From: F1-120-MAGs238 sp964484185
GTDB lineage: Bacteria > Planctomycetota > Phycisphaerae > Phycisphaerales > UBA1924
Reading direction: 5' to 3'
NCBI GenBank assembly: GCA_964484185.1
Contig: CAZAEQ010000003.1
Span: 1 to 64,000 of the forward strand
DNA length: 64,000 bases
Shown here in pieces: positions 25,315 through 34,140 of the stretch. Within the stretch, counting starts at the first letter, position 1. Each line of letters opens with the position of its first letter. The notes below the pieces were generated by a model that made no database searches, was not told where the DNA came from, and worked only from the letters and a program-made list of their open reading frames with translations. Position numbers and translations under genes: made by a program.

Positions 25315-25992
25315 ATGGCACATAGCAGGAAGCAACAACTTGAACTCAAAAGCATGGATGCTGGTACACTTTCAGCTTCAACCTCGCGGAGTGTCTTCTC
25401 AGTGACCGAATTGCTTTCGAACATGCAACCTGGTGACACGGGTAATGAGCGGTCCATGGACTCGCTGCTGCCGCTCGTCTATGACGAATTGCGCGCACTT
25501 GCGTCCAGCTACCTCCAGCGCGGCGGCCCGGGACACACACTCCAACCCACCGCGCTCGTTCACGAAGCATTCATCAAAATGGTCGGCAACGACAAAGGGT
25601 GGTCCGGACGAGACCATTTCATGGCAGTCGCGGCCAAAGCCATGAGACACGTGCTCGTTGATCACTCACGTGGCAAAAACGCCGACAAACGCGGCGGGCA
25701 CGCCCAGCGGTCTGACATCACAATCTCCGATCTCGGCGACGGATCAACTTCCTCATCCCGCGAAATGCGCGTGCTTGAACTCGATGACCTGCTCATTCAT
25801 CTTGCAAAGGCCGATGAACGTGCCGCCCGAATCGCGGAAATGCGCCTCTTTGGCGGCATGGAACAGGAACAAATCGCGCGCGTCCTGGGAATATCCCGGA
25901 TGACTGTGACCACAGACTGGCAATTTGCGCGAGCCTGGCTCGCCAGCAGAGTGCGCGATGAAACAGCGGGCAAGGATTCGAGCCGTGGATGA
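25315..25992 (+). CDS. ECF-type RNA polymerase sigma factor (planctomycete kinase-linked type)
   Basis: 225 residues. Region 2 includes LPLVYDELRALASSYLQR, LQPTALVHEAFIKM and HFMAVAAKAMRHVLVDHSR. Region 4 is a helix-turn-helix, MEQEQIARVLGISRMTVTTDWQFARAWL. This pattern matches the ECF subfamily that in planctomycetes sits beside protein kinases. The start is uncertain: a TATAAA box at 25307-25312 would place transcription start near 25319, after this ATG, so ATG 25354 may be the true start. No ribosome-binding site is clear for either. The kinase gene overlaps its stop. Confidence 0.85.
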   Translation: MAHSRKQQLELKSMDAGTLSASTSRSVFSVTELLSNMQPGDTGNERSMDSLLPLVYDELRALASSYLQRGGPGHTLQPTALVHEAFIKMVGNDKGWSGRDHFMAVAAKAMRHVLVDHSRGKNADKRGGHAQRSDITISDLGDGSTSSSREMRVLELDDLLIHLAKADERAARIAEMRLFGGMEQEQIARVLGISRMTVTTDWQFARAWLASRVRDETAGKDSSRG

Positions 25993-28900
25993 GGTCCCTT
26001 CCGAAATCCACCGCTTGACACGCGCCAAAGAAATATTTCTCGCAGCACGAGGTCTTGGCCTCGCCCAGCGCGATGAGTTTGTCATGCGCGAATGCAACGG
26101 CGACACCGCATTGCAAGCACTTGTGCGGGAACTCCTCAAGGGCGATGACCTTCCGCTCCCCTTTGAAAGTCTCGCAGATGACATCCGCGCTGCACACGAT
26201 GCAGTGCCAACACAGGATGCCGCACCTGTTTCTTCGATTGCCGACCACATCGGCAACTACAAATTGCTCGAACGCATCGGAGAAGGTGGCTTCGGCATCG
26301 TCTTCATGGCCGAACAGGAACGCCCAGTGCGACGCCGCGTCGCCCTCAAAATCATCAAACTGGGCATGGACACCAAACAGGTGGTGGCAAGGTTCGAGGC
26401 TGAACGCCAGGCGCTCGCGCTCATGGACCATCCAGGTATCGCCAAGGTCTTTGATGCCGGAGCAACCGCTACCGGTCGCCCGTACTTTGTGATGGAACTG
26501 GTGCGCGGTCTGCCCATCACCGAGTACTGCGATCAAAAGAAACTCTCGATTCACGAACGGCTCGGGCTTGTCTCCCAGGTATGCGATGCCCTCCAACACG
26601 CCCACCAACGCGGCGTGATTCACCGTGATATCAAGCCCAGCAATGTCCTCGTAAGCACGATCGAGGGCGACAAGCCGCTCCCCAAAGTCATCGACTTCGG
26701 GATCGCGAAAGCGACCTCTGCCCGCTTGACCGAGAAAACCATCTTCACCGAATTCCGTCAGATGATCGGCACGCCAGAGTACATGAGCCCCGAGCAAGCC
26801 GGGCAATCCAGCGAAGATGTCGACACGCGCACAGATGTATACGCCGTTGGCGTGCTGCTCTATGAACTGCTGACGGGCGCAACACCGTTCGATTCAAAAC
26901 GCCTGCGCTCCGCCGCGTTTGGCGAAATGCAGCGGATCATCCGCGAGGAAGACCCGCCTAAGCCCAGCACGCGCATCCTCACCAGGCCCGAGACACTCGA
27001 TACGGTCGCGCAAGCGCGCTCCACGCAATCAGCCAAACTAACAAGCGCTGTCGCGGGCGAACTTGACTGGATCGTGATGAAGGCGATCGACAAGGACCGT
27101 TCGCGCCGATACGAATCGGCAGGATCAATGGCCGCGGACTTGCAGCGATATCTGACCGGCCACGCAGTGCAGGCCGCGCCGCCGGGCCGGGCCTACCTGT
27201 TCCGCAAGTTTGTGCGGCGGAACAAAGGGCCGGTGATCGCCGGATCGCTCTTGACGTTCGCGCTGGTCGCGGGGCTGGTGGGTACAAGCCTGGGATTCTT
27301 CAACGCCGAAAAGCAACGCAAGGTTGCGGTAAAGGAAATGACCCGGGCCGAGGGCGAGAAGGATCGCGCTGACGAAAACGCCGCGCAGGCACGCGATGCC
27401 GAAGCCCTGGCCACGCGGAGGGCCTACTCCGCCAACCTCATGTCGGCCTCCACTGCGGTCGCCGGCGTCCAATTCAACGCCGCCCGCGCGTTTCTGGATG
27501 CCGCCCCTGAGCGACTCCACGGATGGGAATGGCGCGTGATGAATGCGAAGCTCGACACGTCGATCCGGGCGCTCACCGTCACGGCCAAACCCAGCCGAAT
27601 GACGATGAGCGAGTTGATGTTTCACCCCGATGGACGATCGTTCTTCACGATCAATCGAATCAGCGACCCGCTTGCACAGCGATGGGACGCCGAGACCGGC
27701 GGCCTGCTTCAGAGTTTTCCGCAGCCGTCTCAACGTGTGGGCTTTGTGATGTCGCGTGCGTTTCTTTCGGATGACGCTCGCCGCCTGACGGTCGCGCCGC
27801 AGTATCGATCCGAAGGATCGAAGGGGATCGCGGTCGATTCGTGGGACCTCTCCACGGGAGAGCGTAATGCGCATTCGGAGATCGCCTGCCCCACGAATTC
27901 CAGTGTGTACGCGATTCCCAGCGTGGAGGGCGCCCGCGTTGTCATCTACTCGGACCAACGCGTATGGAGCGTTCGCACTGCGACCGGTGGCGGCGGAGAG
28001 GTCCTGGCAGAGCATCCGCTGAAAGAGCAGATGTCTCCTGAGGCGTTCAATCACGGCGACACGCGGATCGCAGAGGGGGTTATTTCAGCGCCCTACGGGC
28101 TCGTTCTTCGCGATGCTCACTCTCTGGCTCCGGTCGCGAGGCTCGAATGGCGTGCCCTGGTTCAAAATGTCTGCTTTTCCAGCGACGACCGCTGGCTGGG
28201 CGTCGCCGCGACCGATGACACTGACACCGCTCGCGTGTGGGACCTTTCCGCAAGCCCGCCGACATTCATCACGCTCCAGCATCCGTTTCAGGTGAACAAC
28301 ATCCGTTTCTCGCCCGATGCATCGCTGGTCGCCACGATCGCAATGGACCACGCAATCCGCATCTGGGACCGCGCCACCGGCCGGCTGCTCGGCACCTACC
28401 CAAGCGAATCGCTTGATCCTTATCCGCTCATGTTCATGCCTGACGGGAAGACAGTCGCGGGCTGGGAGCAAGACGGGACGATCCGGTTCTGGGATGTCAC
28501 CGCCGAAGGCGCCACGGTGCTGCGCGGGCACAAGAGCATCGTGTCCCAGGCCAAGTTCGCCAGAGGAAACCCGGCGGAGATCATTGTGTCCAGCAGTTGG
28601 GAGGGCGCTGACGGTTCGACAGGCACCGTGCGACTGTGGGATGCTGATTCTGGAGCTGGGGTAGGTGTGCATCAGGGGCGGCTGGGAGACATCGCCTACG
28701 CGATGGCCGTCTCCGATGACGGCCGGTTCGCGGCGATCGGCATTTTTAACACGTTCGAGAAAGGCAAGGCCCTGGACGGATTAAGGGATGTGCCAATCGG
28801 CCGAACGGAAGTCCTCGACCTCACTACTGGCGACTTGGTATTCGTCGCGCCGTTGTTCCGCCTCCCGATGTGGATCGCCTTCGCAGGCGACAACCGCTCC

Positions 28901-29719
28901 GTCATCGTTGCCGATGTGCCTGCGGACAGATGGTCGTCTGTCCAACTCCACCTGCTCGACGCCCGGACCGGAGCCCTCGTTCGCACGAGAGAACTCGATC
29001 CCAAGCCCTCTTGGGTCTTCGCACGCAGCCCCGATGGTCGCACCATCGCGGCTCTGCCGCTCACCCGCGAAACTACGTCCGCCAAAGCCGATCGCCCCGG
29101 AACCATGCTCTTCCTCGACACGCAGACACTCGAAACCGTCCGCGAGATCAACGGGATTCCCGAAAGTCAGAGGTCGCTGGCGTTCAGCCTTGACGGCTCT
29201 CGCATCGCTGCCGGCGGCGAGGACGGCTTGCTGCGTATCTTCAAGGCCGACACCGGCGAGCAGCTCGCCGAAGTGTCCGGGCAGGGCATGGAAATCCTGA
29301 CGCTGGCGTTCAGCCCCGATGGATCTCGCATCGCCAGCGCGGGCATGGACCGCAAAGTCCGCATCTGGGACGCAAAGACGTTCGACCAGGTAGGCGCGTT
29401 CGCCGGGCACGGCGGGCACATCGGTTGCCTGGATTGGGACGCCGACGGACATCGGCTGGTCTCCTGCTCCGGCGACTTCACCGTTCGAGTCTGGGAGCCC
29501 GATCCCATCCGCATCCGCGTGCAGGCACGCGCGGCACGCACAACCGCAATGACAACCATCACGCCTCTTGTCGAACGCCTCTTCACTCAACTATCCGATT
29601 CCGCCAAAGTCGTCGCCGCAATCAACGCCGACACCGCCCTCTCCCCGCTTGAGCGCAAAACCGCCCTGCAGGAAGTACTTCGAACCTCGCTCGAGAAAAA
29701 TGTTTCGCCTAAACCCTGA
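25985..29719 (+). CDS. Membrane Ser/Thr protein kinase with C-terminal WD40 repeats
   Basis: About 1244 residues from GTG 25985, chosen because AAGGA lies nine bases upstream and it overlaps the sigma stop; ATG 25958 is the alternative. The Hanks-type kinase domain spans about 88-385: glycine loop IGEGGFGIVFMAE, VALKIIK, catalytic HRDIKPSN (about 212), DFGIAKA and GTPEYMSPEQA. It is intact, so active. One membrane helix lies near 418-440, then a coiled charged segment. Residues ~530-1180 are WD40-like blades (for example VRLWDADSG, IRIWDRATG, VRIWDAKTF), likely outside the membrane. The pairing suggests the kinase signals to, or is controlled with, the sigma factor. Confidence 0.88.
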   Translation: MDEVPSEIHRLTRAKEIFLAARGLGLAQRDEFVMRECNGDTALQALVRELLKGDDLPLPFESLADDIRAAHDAVPTQDAAPVSSIADHIGNYKLLERIGEGGFGIVFMAEQERPVRRRVALKIIKLGMDTKQVVARFEAERQALALMDHPGIAKVFDAGATATGRPYFVMELVRGLPITEYCDQKKLSIHERLGLVSQVCDALQHAHQRGVIHRDIKPSNVLVSTIEGDKPLPKVIDFGIAKATSARLTEKTIFTEFRQMIGTPEYMSPEQAGQSSEDVDTRTDVYAVGVLLYELLTGATPFDSKRLRSAAFGEMQRIIREEDPPKPSTRILTRPETLDTVAQARSTQSAKLTSAVAGELDWIVMKAIDKDRSRRYESAGSMAADLQRYLTGHAVQAAPPGRAYLFRKFVRRNKGPVIAGSLLTFALVAGLVGTSLGFFNAEKQRKVAVKEMTRAEGEKDRADENAAQARDAEALATRRAYSANLMSASTAVAGVQFNAARAFLDAAPERLHGWEWRVMNAKLDTSIRALTVTAKPSRMTMSELMFHPDGRSFFTINRISDPLAQRWDAETGGLLQSFPQPSQRVGFVMSRAFLSDDARRLTVAPQYRSEGSKGIAVDSWDLSTGERNAHSEIACPTNSSVYAIPSVEGARVVIYSDQRVWSVRTATGGGGEVLAEHPLKEQMSPEAFNHGDTRIAEGVISAPYGLVLRDAHSLAPVARLEWRALVQNVCFSSDDRWLGVAATDDTDTARVWDLSASPPTFITLQHPFQVNNIRFSPDASLVATIAMDHAIRIWDRATGRLLGTYPSESLDPYPLMFMPDGKTVAGWEQDGTIRFWDVTAEGATVLRGHKSIVSQAKFARGNPAEIIVSSSWEGADGSTGTVRLWDADSGAGVGVHQGRLGDIAYAMAVSDDGRFAAIGIFNTFEKGKALDGLRDVPIGRTEVLDLTTGDLVFVAPLFRLPMWIAFAGDNRSVIVADVPADRWSSVQLHLLDARTGALVRTRELDPKPSWVFARSPDGRTIAALPLTRETTSAKADRPGTMLFLDTQTLETVREINGIPESQRSLAFSLDGSRIAAGGEDGLLRIFKADTGEQLAEVSGQGMEILTLAFSPDGSRIASAGMDRKVRIWDAKTFDQVGAFAGHGGHIGCLDWDADGHRLVSCSGDFTVRVWEPDPIRIRVQARAARTTAMTTITPLVERLFTQLSDSAKVVAAINADTALSPLERKTALQEVLRTSLEKNVSPKP

Positions 29720-29901
29720 AAGAGATTCTCCAATCCCGTTTCAGCAGGCAATGATCGCGTTTCCACCCTCTTCCTTCTCATCCAATCCACTTCGTAAACT
29801 TTTATTTTCCCCGCGCCAACCGCCTCAAGCACGCCAAGAATCCCCCGCCGGGCCAGAGTGGCCCTTCTTCTTCTTTGTTCTCTTCATGGAGTTTCGAAAT
29901 C

Positions 29902-30678
29902 ATGGCTGGCGAATACAACACTTACGGTTCTGATGGCGGCTACCGAGGCTACAACGACGGCGGCCGCGGCAATGGTGGCCAAGGCGGTCACGGCGGCGGC
30001 GATCGCGGTGGACACAGAGGTGGTGGTGATCGTGGTGGCGACAGAGGCAATCGCGGCGGCGGCCGTGGCCGCGGACGTGGTGATGGTCGCGATGGCCGCG
30101 GCGACGGTCGTTCACGCCGTCCCGGCATCCCGCTCTCTTCACTCGACCCAAATCTCACCAGCTTCAGCCACAAAGTCATCGGCATCGCAACCGAAATCCA
30201 CACCGTCCTGGGCCCGGGCTTCGATGAAGCAACATACATGACCGCTCTCAAGAATGAAATGGTCGCCCAGGGCCTCCGCTTCAAGCAGAACCACGCCTTT
30301 GAAGTCAAATTCAAAGACCAGGTCGTCGGCACGACCGCCATCGATCTCTTCATCGAAGAACAGTTCCTCGTCTCCGTCGTCGCCCGTCCTGGCGACATCG
30401 GTGGCGGCGAACGTGCAGCCCTCCGAGCCCAGCTCAAAGCGGCCGACCTCGTCCTGGGCCTCATCGTCAGCTTCGGCGGCCGCCGCTTGAAAGACGGCCT
30501 CGTCCGCGTCCTCAACGTGGAAAAGCTCAAGCGCGAACGCCCCGGCGAGTTCGACCAGCACGATGAAGAAGGCGAAGAAGGCGTCGCCCCGGCCGCCCAC
30601 ACCGGCGAATGGGAAGACACCGGCCCACCGGAAACCTTCGGCGATGGTCGCAGTGTCAACTTCGATGACCGAGTTTAA
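29902..30678 (+). CDS. RGG-rich domain fused to a degenerate GxxExxY-family domain
   Basis: 258 residues from ATG 29902. Residues 8-80 are almost only Gly, Arg and Asp with Tyr (RGG, RGGD and GYxGY repeats), like eukaryotic RGG RNA-binding tails. Residues ~85-230 match the GxxExxY family: IGIATEIHTVLGPGFDEATY, with G106, E109 and Y112. In the usual family an Asp strand is followed by an E-L-K strand of PD-(D/E)XK type. Here the Asp is kept (D148 in AIDLFIEE) but ELK reads SVV (158-160), so nuclease activity is unlikely. The C-terminus is acidic. FabF follows by 31 bases. Confidence 0.75.
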   Translation: MAGEYNTYGSDGGYRGYNDGGRGNGGQGGHGGGDRGGHRGGGDRGGDRGNRGGGRGRGRGDGRDGRGDGRSRRPGIPLSSLDPNLTSFSHKVIGIATEIHTVLGPGFDEATYMTALKNEMVAQGLRFKQNHAFEVKFKDQVVGTTAIDLFIEEQFLVSVVARPGDIGGGERAALRAQLKAADLVLGLIVSFGGRRLKDGLVRVLNVEKLKRERPGEFDQHDEEGEEGVAPAAHTGEWEDTGPPETFGDGRSVNFDDRV

Positions 30679-30709
30679 GTTTTAAAACATTAGAGAGCGA
30701 AACAGATCA

Positions 30710-32047
30710 ATGGCAGACCGTCGCGTTGTCATTTCCGGCATGGGCTGGGTCACATCCCTTGGATGTGACCTCGAATCCGTCTGGTCCAGACTTCTTAAAC
30801 CGATGTCTGGCGTCGGCCCCATTACGCGCTTCGACGCTTCCACGTTCGAAACCAACTTCGCCGCCGAAGTGAAGGATTTCGATCTGTCGCAATCATTCGA
30901 TCGAGATATTGCGCCGCATCGCAACGCCGCCCTCCAGTCCCAGTTCGCACTCGCCGCCGCGAACCAGGCCTGGAAACAAGCTGGCCTCAATCGTGATTCC
31001 TCCTTCAACCCCCGCCGCGCTGGCATCTACTTCGCTTCCGGCGAAGGGCCTATTGACTTCCCCGCCTTCGCCTCCGCCAACCTCGCCTCCTGGAACGCCG
31101 ACACGCGCACCTGCGACGCCGTCGCCTGGGCCACAACCGGCTACGAAAAACTCATCGCCCACAGAGAAGTTGAGCAGGAAGCCAATATGGCTCTCTCGCA
31201 CATTGCCGCCGCCTTCGGCTGCCGCGGCCCATCCTTCAACTGCCTCACCGCCTGTGCTGCCAGTACCCAGGCCATCGGAGAAGCCACCGACATCCTCCGC
31301 CGCGGCGATGCCGATGTCATGCTCGCCGGCGGCGCGCACTCCATGATCCACCCCCTGGGTCTCACCGGTTTCATCCGCCTCACCGCCTGCTCCGCCCGCC
31401 GCGATACTCCTCAAACCGCTTCGCGTCCTTTCGATGCCACCCGCGACGGATTCGTCATGGGCGAAGGCGCTGGCGTCCTCGTTCTCGAAAGTCTTGATCA
31501 CGCTCTGGCCCGCGGCGCAACTCCGCTCGCCGAGATCATCGGCTATGGCTCAAGCGCCGATGCGTATCGTGTCACCGATATGCATCCCGATGGCCGCGGC
31601 GCACAGGCCGCCATGACCCTCGCGCTCAAGCAAGCCGGTATCAACCCGCGCGAAGTCGGCGCTGATGGCCGCCCACTCGTCCACTACATCTCCGCACACG
31701 GCACCGGCACCAAAGAAAACGACCGCATCGAAACCCGCGCCATCAAAAACGTCTTCGGCGACCTCGCGCCAAACGTGCCGATCTCCAGCGTCAAGAGCAT
31801 GCTCGGCCACTGCATCGCCGCGGCCGGCGGCGTGGAAATGATCACCTGCGTCCTGGCCATGCAGTCCGGTATCCTGCCGCCAACGCTCAACCTCGCAACA
31901 CCCGATCCAGAGTGTGATCTCGACTACGTCCCCGGCGCGCCACGCGACATGCGCCAAAAAGGCGGCGTCTCCGTCTGCCTCTCAAATTCCTTCGGGTTCG
32001 GCGGCCAGAACGATACCGTCATCGTCCGCAAGTGGTCCGGCGCTTAA
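30710..32047 (+). CDS. fabF: Beta-ketoacyl-ACP synthase II
   Basis: Condenses malonyl-ACP with acyl-ACP in fatty acid elongation. 445 residues, standard length is about 410-430. All active-site residues are present: C182 in LTACAASTQ, H330 in SAHGTGTKEND, K362 and H367 in VKSMLGHCIAAAGG. The C-terminal SNSFGFGGQNDTVIVRK is typical. Other fatty-acid genes are absent nearby, so it may serve a side pathway rather than bulk synthesis. Its TAA stop is shared head-on with the upp stop (TTAA). Confidence 0.9.
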   Translation: MADRRVVISGMGWVTSLGCDLESVWSRLLKPMSGVGPITRFDASTFETNFAAEVKDFDLSQSFDRDIAPHRNAALQSQFALAAANQAWKQAGLNRDSSFNPRRAGIYFASGEGPIDFPAFASANLASWNADTRTCDAVAWATTGYEKLIAHREVEQEANMALSHIAAAFGCRGPSFNCLTACAASTQAIGEATDILRRGDADVMLAGGAHSMIHPLGLTGFIRLTACSARRDTPQTASRPFDATRDGFVMGEGAGVLVLESLDHALARGATPLAEIIGYGSSADAYRVTDMHPDGRGAQAAMTLALKQAGINPREVGADGRPLVHYISAHGTGTKENDRIETRAIKNVFGDLAPNVPISSVKSMLGHCIAAAGGVEMITCVLAMQSGILPPTLNLATPDPECDLDYVPGAPRDMRQKGGVSVCLSNSFGFGGQNDTVIVRKWSGA

Positions 32048-32700
32048 ACGGTCCCATACATCCGATCGCCCGCATCGCCAAGCCCGGGCACAATGTACCC
32101 CTTCTCATTCAAAAGCGGATCAACCGCCGCGGCGTAAATAGCCACATCTGGATGGGTCTCGTGCACGCGCTTCACGCCCAAGGGCGAAGCAACCAGCACC
32201 ATCATCCGCAAATCTTTCGCGCCAGCGCGCTTGAGTGCATCAAGCGCCGCCACCGCCGAACCGCCTGTTGCCAACATTGGATCAACCAAAACCACCGGAC
32301 CATCGCCGAGTCTTGATGGCAGCCGCTCCAGATACGCCCGCGGCCGCAATGTCGCCTCATCTCGAACGATTCCAAGATGCCCAACTCGCGCCTCCGGCAT
32401 GACATCCAAAATCCCTTGCGCCATCCCGAGCCCTGCTCGCAACACCGGAACCACGGTGATGGTCCCGGCGAGCCGCTTCACCGTCGTCAACGTCAGTGGC
32501 GTCTGTACCGATATGTCCACGGTTGGAAAACTTCGAGTCGCCTCAAAAACCATCAGTCCCGCGATTTCCCCGAGCAAGTTGCGAAACGCCCGGTGCCCAG
32601 TCGCGGCATCGCGAATGAAGCCAAGTTTGTGCTGAATCAGCGGGTGGTCAAAAACCGTCAGGCTGGGGAGGGGTATTGGCGATGCGGTCCGGGTTGGCAT
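32044..32700 (-). CDS. upp: Uracil phosphoribosyltransferase
   Basis: Converts uracil and PRPP to UMP in pyrimidine salvage. 218 residues from ATG 32700, close to the ~208 of characterised enzymes; an in-frame extension to 32820 adds 40 residues with no family match. Visible: N-terminal HPLIQHKLGFIRD, TVVPVLRAGLGM, the PRPP loop VVLVDPMLATGGSA (about 136-149), and the uracil-binding C-terminus GLGDAGDRMYGT. Divergent from the sulfotransferase gene with 57 bases between starts. Confidence 0.95.
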   Translation of the reverse strand: MPTRTASPIPLPSLTVFDHPLIQHKLGFIRDAATGHRAFRNLLGEIAGLMVFEATRSFPTVDISVQTPLTLTTVKRLAGTITVVPVLRAGLGMAQGILDVMPEARVGHLGIVRDEATLRPRAYLERLPSRLGDGPVVLVDPMLATGGSAVAALDALKRAGAKDLRMMVLVASPLGVKRVHETHPDVAIYAAAVDPLLNEKGYIVPGLGDAGDRMYGTV

Positions 32701-32757
32701 AGCTACATGATATCGCCTGATACAGCTTGCTATCGTCGATCTGGTACACTTGGGAAC

Positions 32758-34140
32758 ATGACTCAGGTACTGTCGAAATCTGTTTCGGTCGATCCTGACA
32801 GCGTTCTTCGGGATAAGCACACCATGCGTTCACAGCCGCTCTTTATCTTTGGATGTCCCAGGTCCGGCACAACCTACCTGGGCGAACTGCTGAACAAACA
32901 CAGCAAAGTGCTCGTCACCAACGAACTGCGGATGATGTCGTTTTATGCGGAGATGCTCGCCGCCGCGGAAAAGGCCCGCCATCAGATTCACAACCGTGAC
33001 CTGCGATCCGGCTTCATTGCACACATGAAGTCGCAGGTTCGCAGCACGGTCGAAACATATTACAAGTCGCTCGCCGAGTCCCTGGGTCGCAAGATCGAAG
33101 TCTGGGGCGACAAGACTCCGGGCTACGCCGATCCATCGCTCTCGCCCGGCTGCCTGGAATTCATCCTCGAGGTTTTCCCCGATGCCAAGTTCATTCACAT
33201 CCGCCGCGATCCGCTTGAAGTAGTTCGATCCATCGTCGGCAAGCGCTGGATGGGACTCGAAGCCGCCGTCGATATCTGGGTTCGAATTACGAAGCGCGGC
33301 CGCGAATTCGGGGCAACTCTGCCGCCATCGCAATATCTGGAGATCACGCACGAAGAGCTTTCAGAAAACGGGGGCAAAGTCACTTCTGAAATCCTCAGCT
33401 TCCTTGGAGTACAGGATGAGGCCCACCTTCGCGAGTTTGTAAAGAGAGAATCCAAAGAGCGCACTCCATTCTCTGACCCCATCGCGCTGCCGGGAAAGAA
33501 ATCCGCGTTTGACCTGACACCTGAACAGGTCGCACGTGTGCATGAATTGCTGGGAACTGACTGGTCCGATGTTGATGCAGTATTTAGAACGTACGCAGAC
33601 AGGAAAGCGTCCGTCGCTGGTACCGCGCCGGCCGTTGCGGTAGTTGCCGCCGGCACATTGATGCCAGTCGCTGAAGACTCTCTGCTTGGTGAACTTGAAG
33701 TTCGAATTACAGCGCTGGGATTGACAGTCAACGACGAACCTGTCGCAAACGGAACCGTGGTCCGCACCGGCGACAAAGTCGTTGTCACGGTCCGCGTCGC
33801 CGCTCTGCGGCCCTTTGAGGCAATTGTCCTCGGAGTCACCGCTTTTGACGATAGCGACAAGCCCGTCATGGGCGGCAACAACACCCAGTCTGGCCTTCGT
33901 GCTTTCTCCCTTCCTTCAGGCATGTCGACGCTCCTGCTCGCCTTCAACTGGCCAGATGTCGGCAATGGAACCTATCGCCTGACGATCGGCCTTGGTGAGG
34001 GCAGTGATTCAGAAAACAATCTGGTGCAATGCTGGGCCGACAAGGCGCTGACCGTGGTGCAACAACCGCCACAACGCGGCGAATCAGAAATCGTTCGTTG
34101 CGCAGTACTTGAGGCAAGGCGAGAAGAAAACGCGAGCTAA
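32758..34140 (+). CDS. Sulfotransferase fused to a Wzt-C-like beta domain
   Basis: 460 residues. Residues ~28-270 are a PAPS-dependent sulfotransferase: the 5'-phosphosulfate loop GCPRSGTTYLG (about 32-42), WGDKTPGYAD, and the 3'-phosphate motif IHIRRDPLEVVRS (about 147-158). Residues ~308-450 form a beta-rich domain with a run of strands (GDKVVVTVRVAAL, GNNTQSGLRAF, GNGTYRLTIGLG) resembling the C-terminal glycan-binding domain of Wzt O-antigen transporters. The combination suggests sulfation of a bound polysaccharide. The Wzt_C link is by pattern only. An alternative start is ATG 32824. Confidence 0.8.
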   Translation: MTQVLSKSVSVDPDSVLRDKHTMRSQPLFIFGCPRSGTTYLGELLNKHSKVLVTNELRMMSFYAEMLAAAEKARHQIHNRDLRSGFIAHMKSQVRSTVETYYKSLAESLGRKIEVWGDKTPGYADPSLSPGCLEFILEVFPDAKFIHIRRDPLEVVRSIVGKRWMGLEAAVDIWVRITKRGREFGATLPPSQYLEITHEELSENGGKVTSEILSFLGVQDEAHLREFVKRESKERTPFSDPIALPGKKSAFDLTPEQVARVHELLGTDWSDVDAVFRTYADRKASVAGTAPAVAVVAAGTLMPVAEDSLLGELEVRITALGLTVNDEPVANGTVVRTGDKVVVTVRVAALRPFEAIVLGVTAFDDSDKPVMGGNNTQSGLRAFSLPSGMSTLLLAFNWPDVGNGTYRLTIGLGEGSDSENNLVQCWADKALTVVQQPPQRGESEIVRCAVLEARREENAS

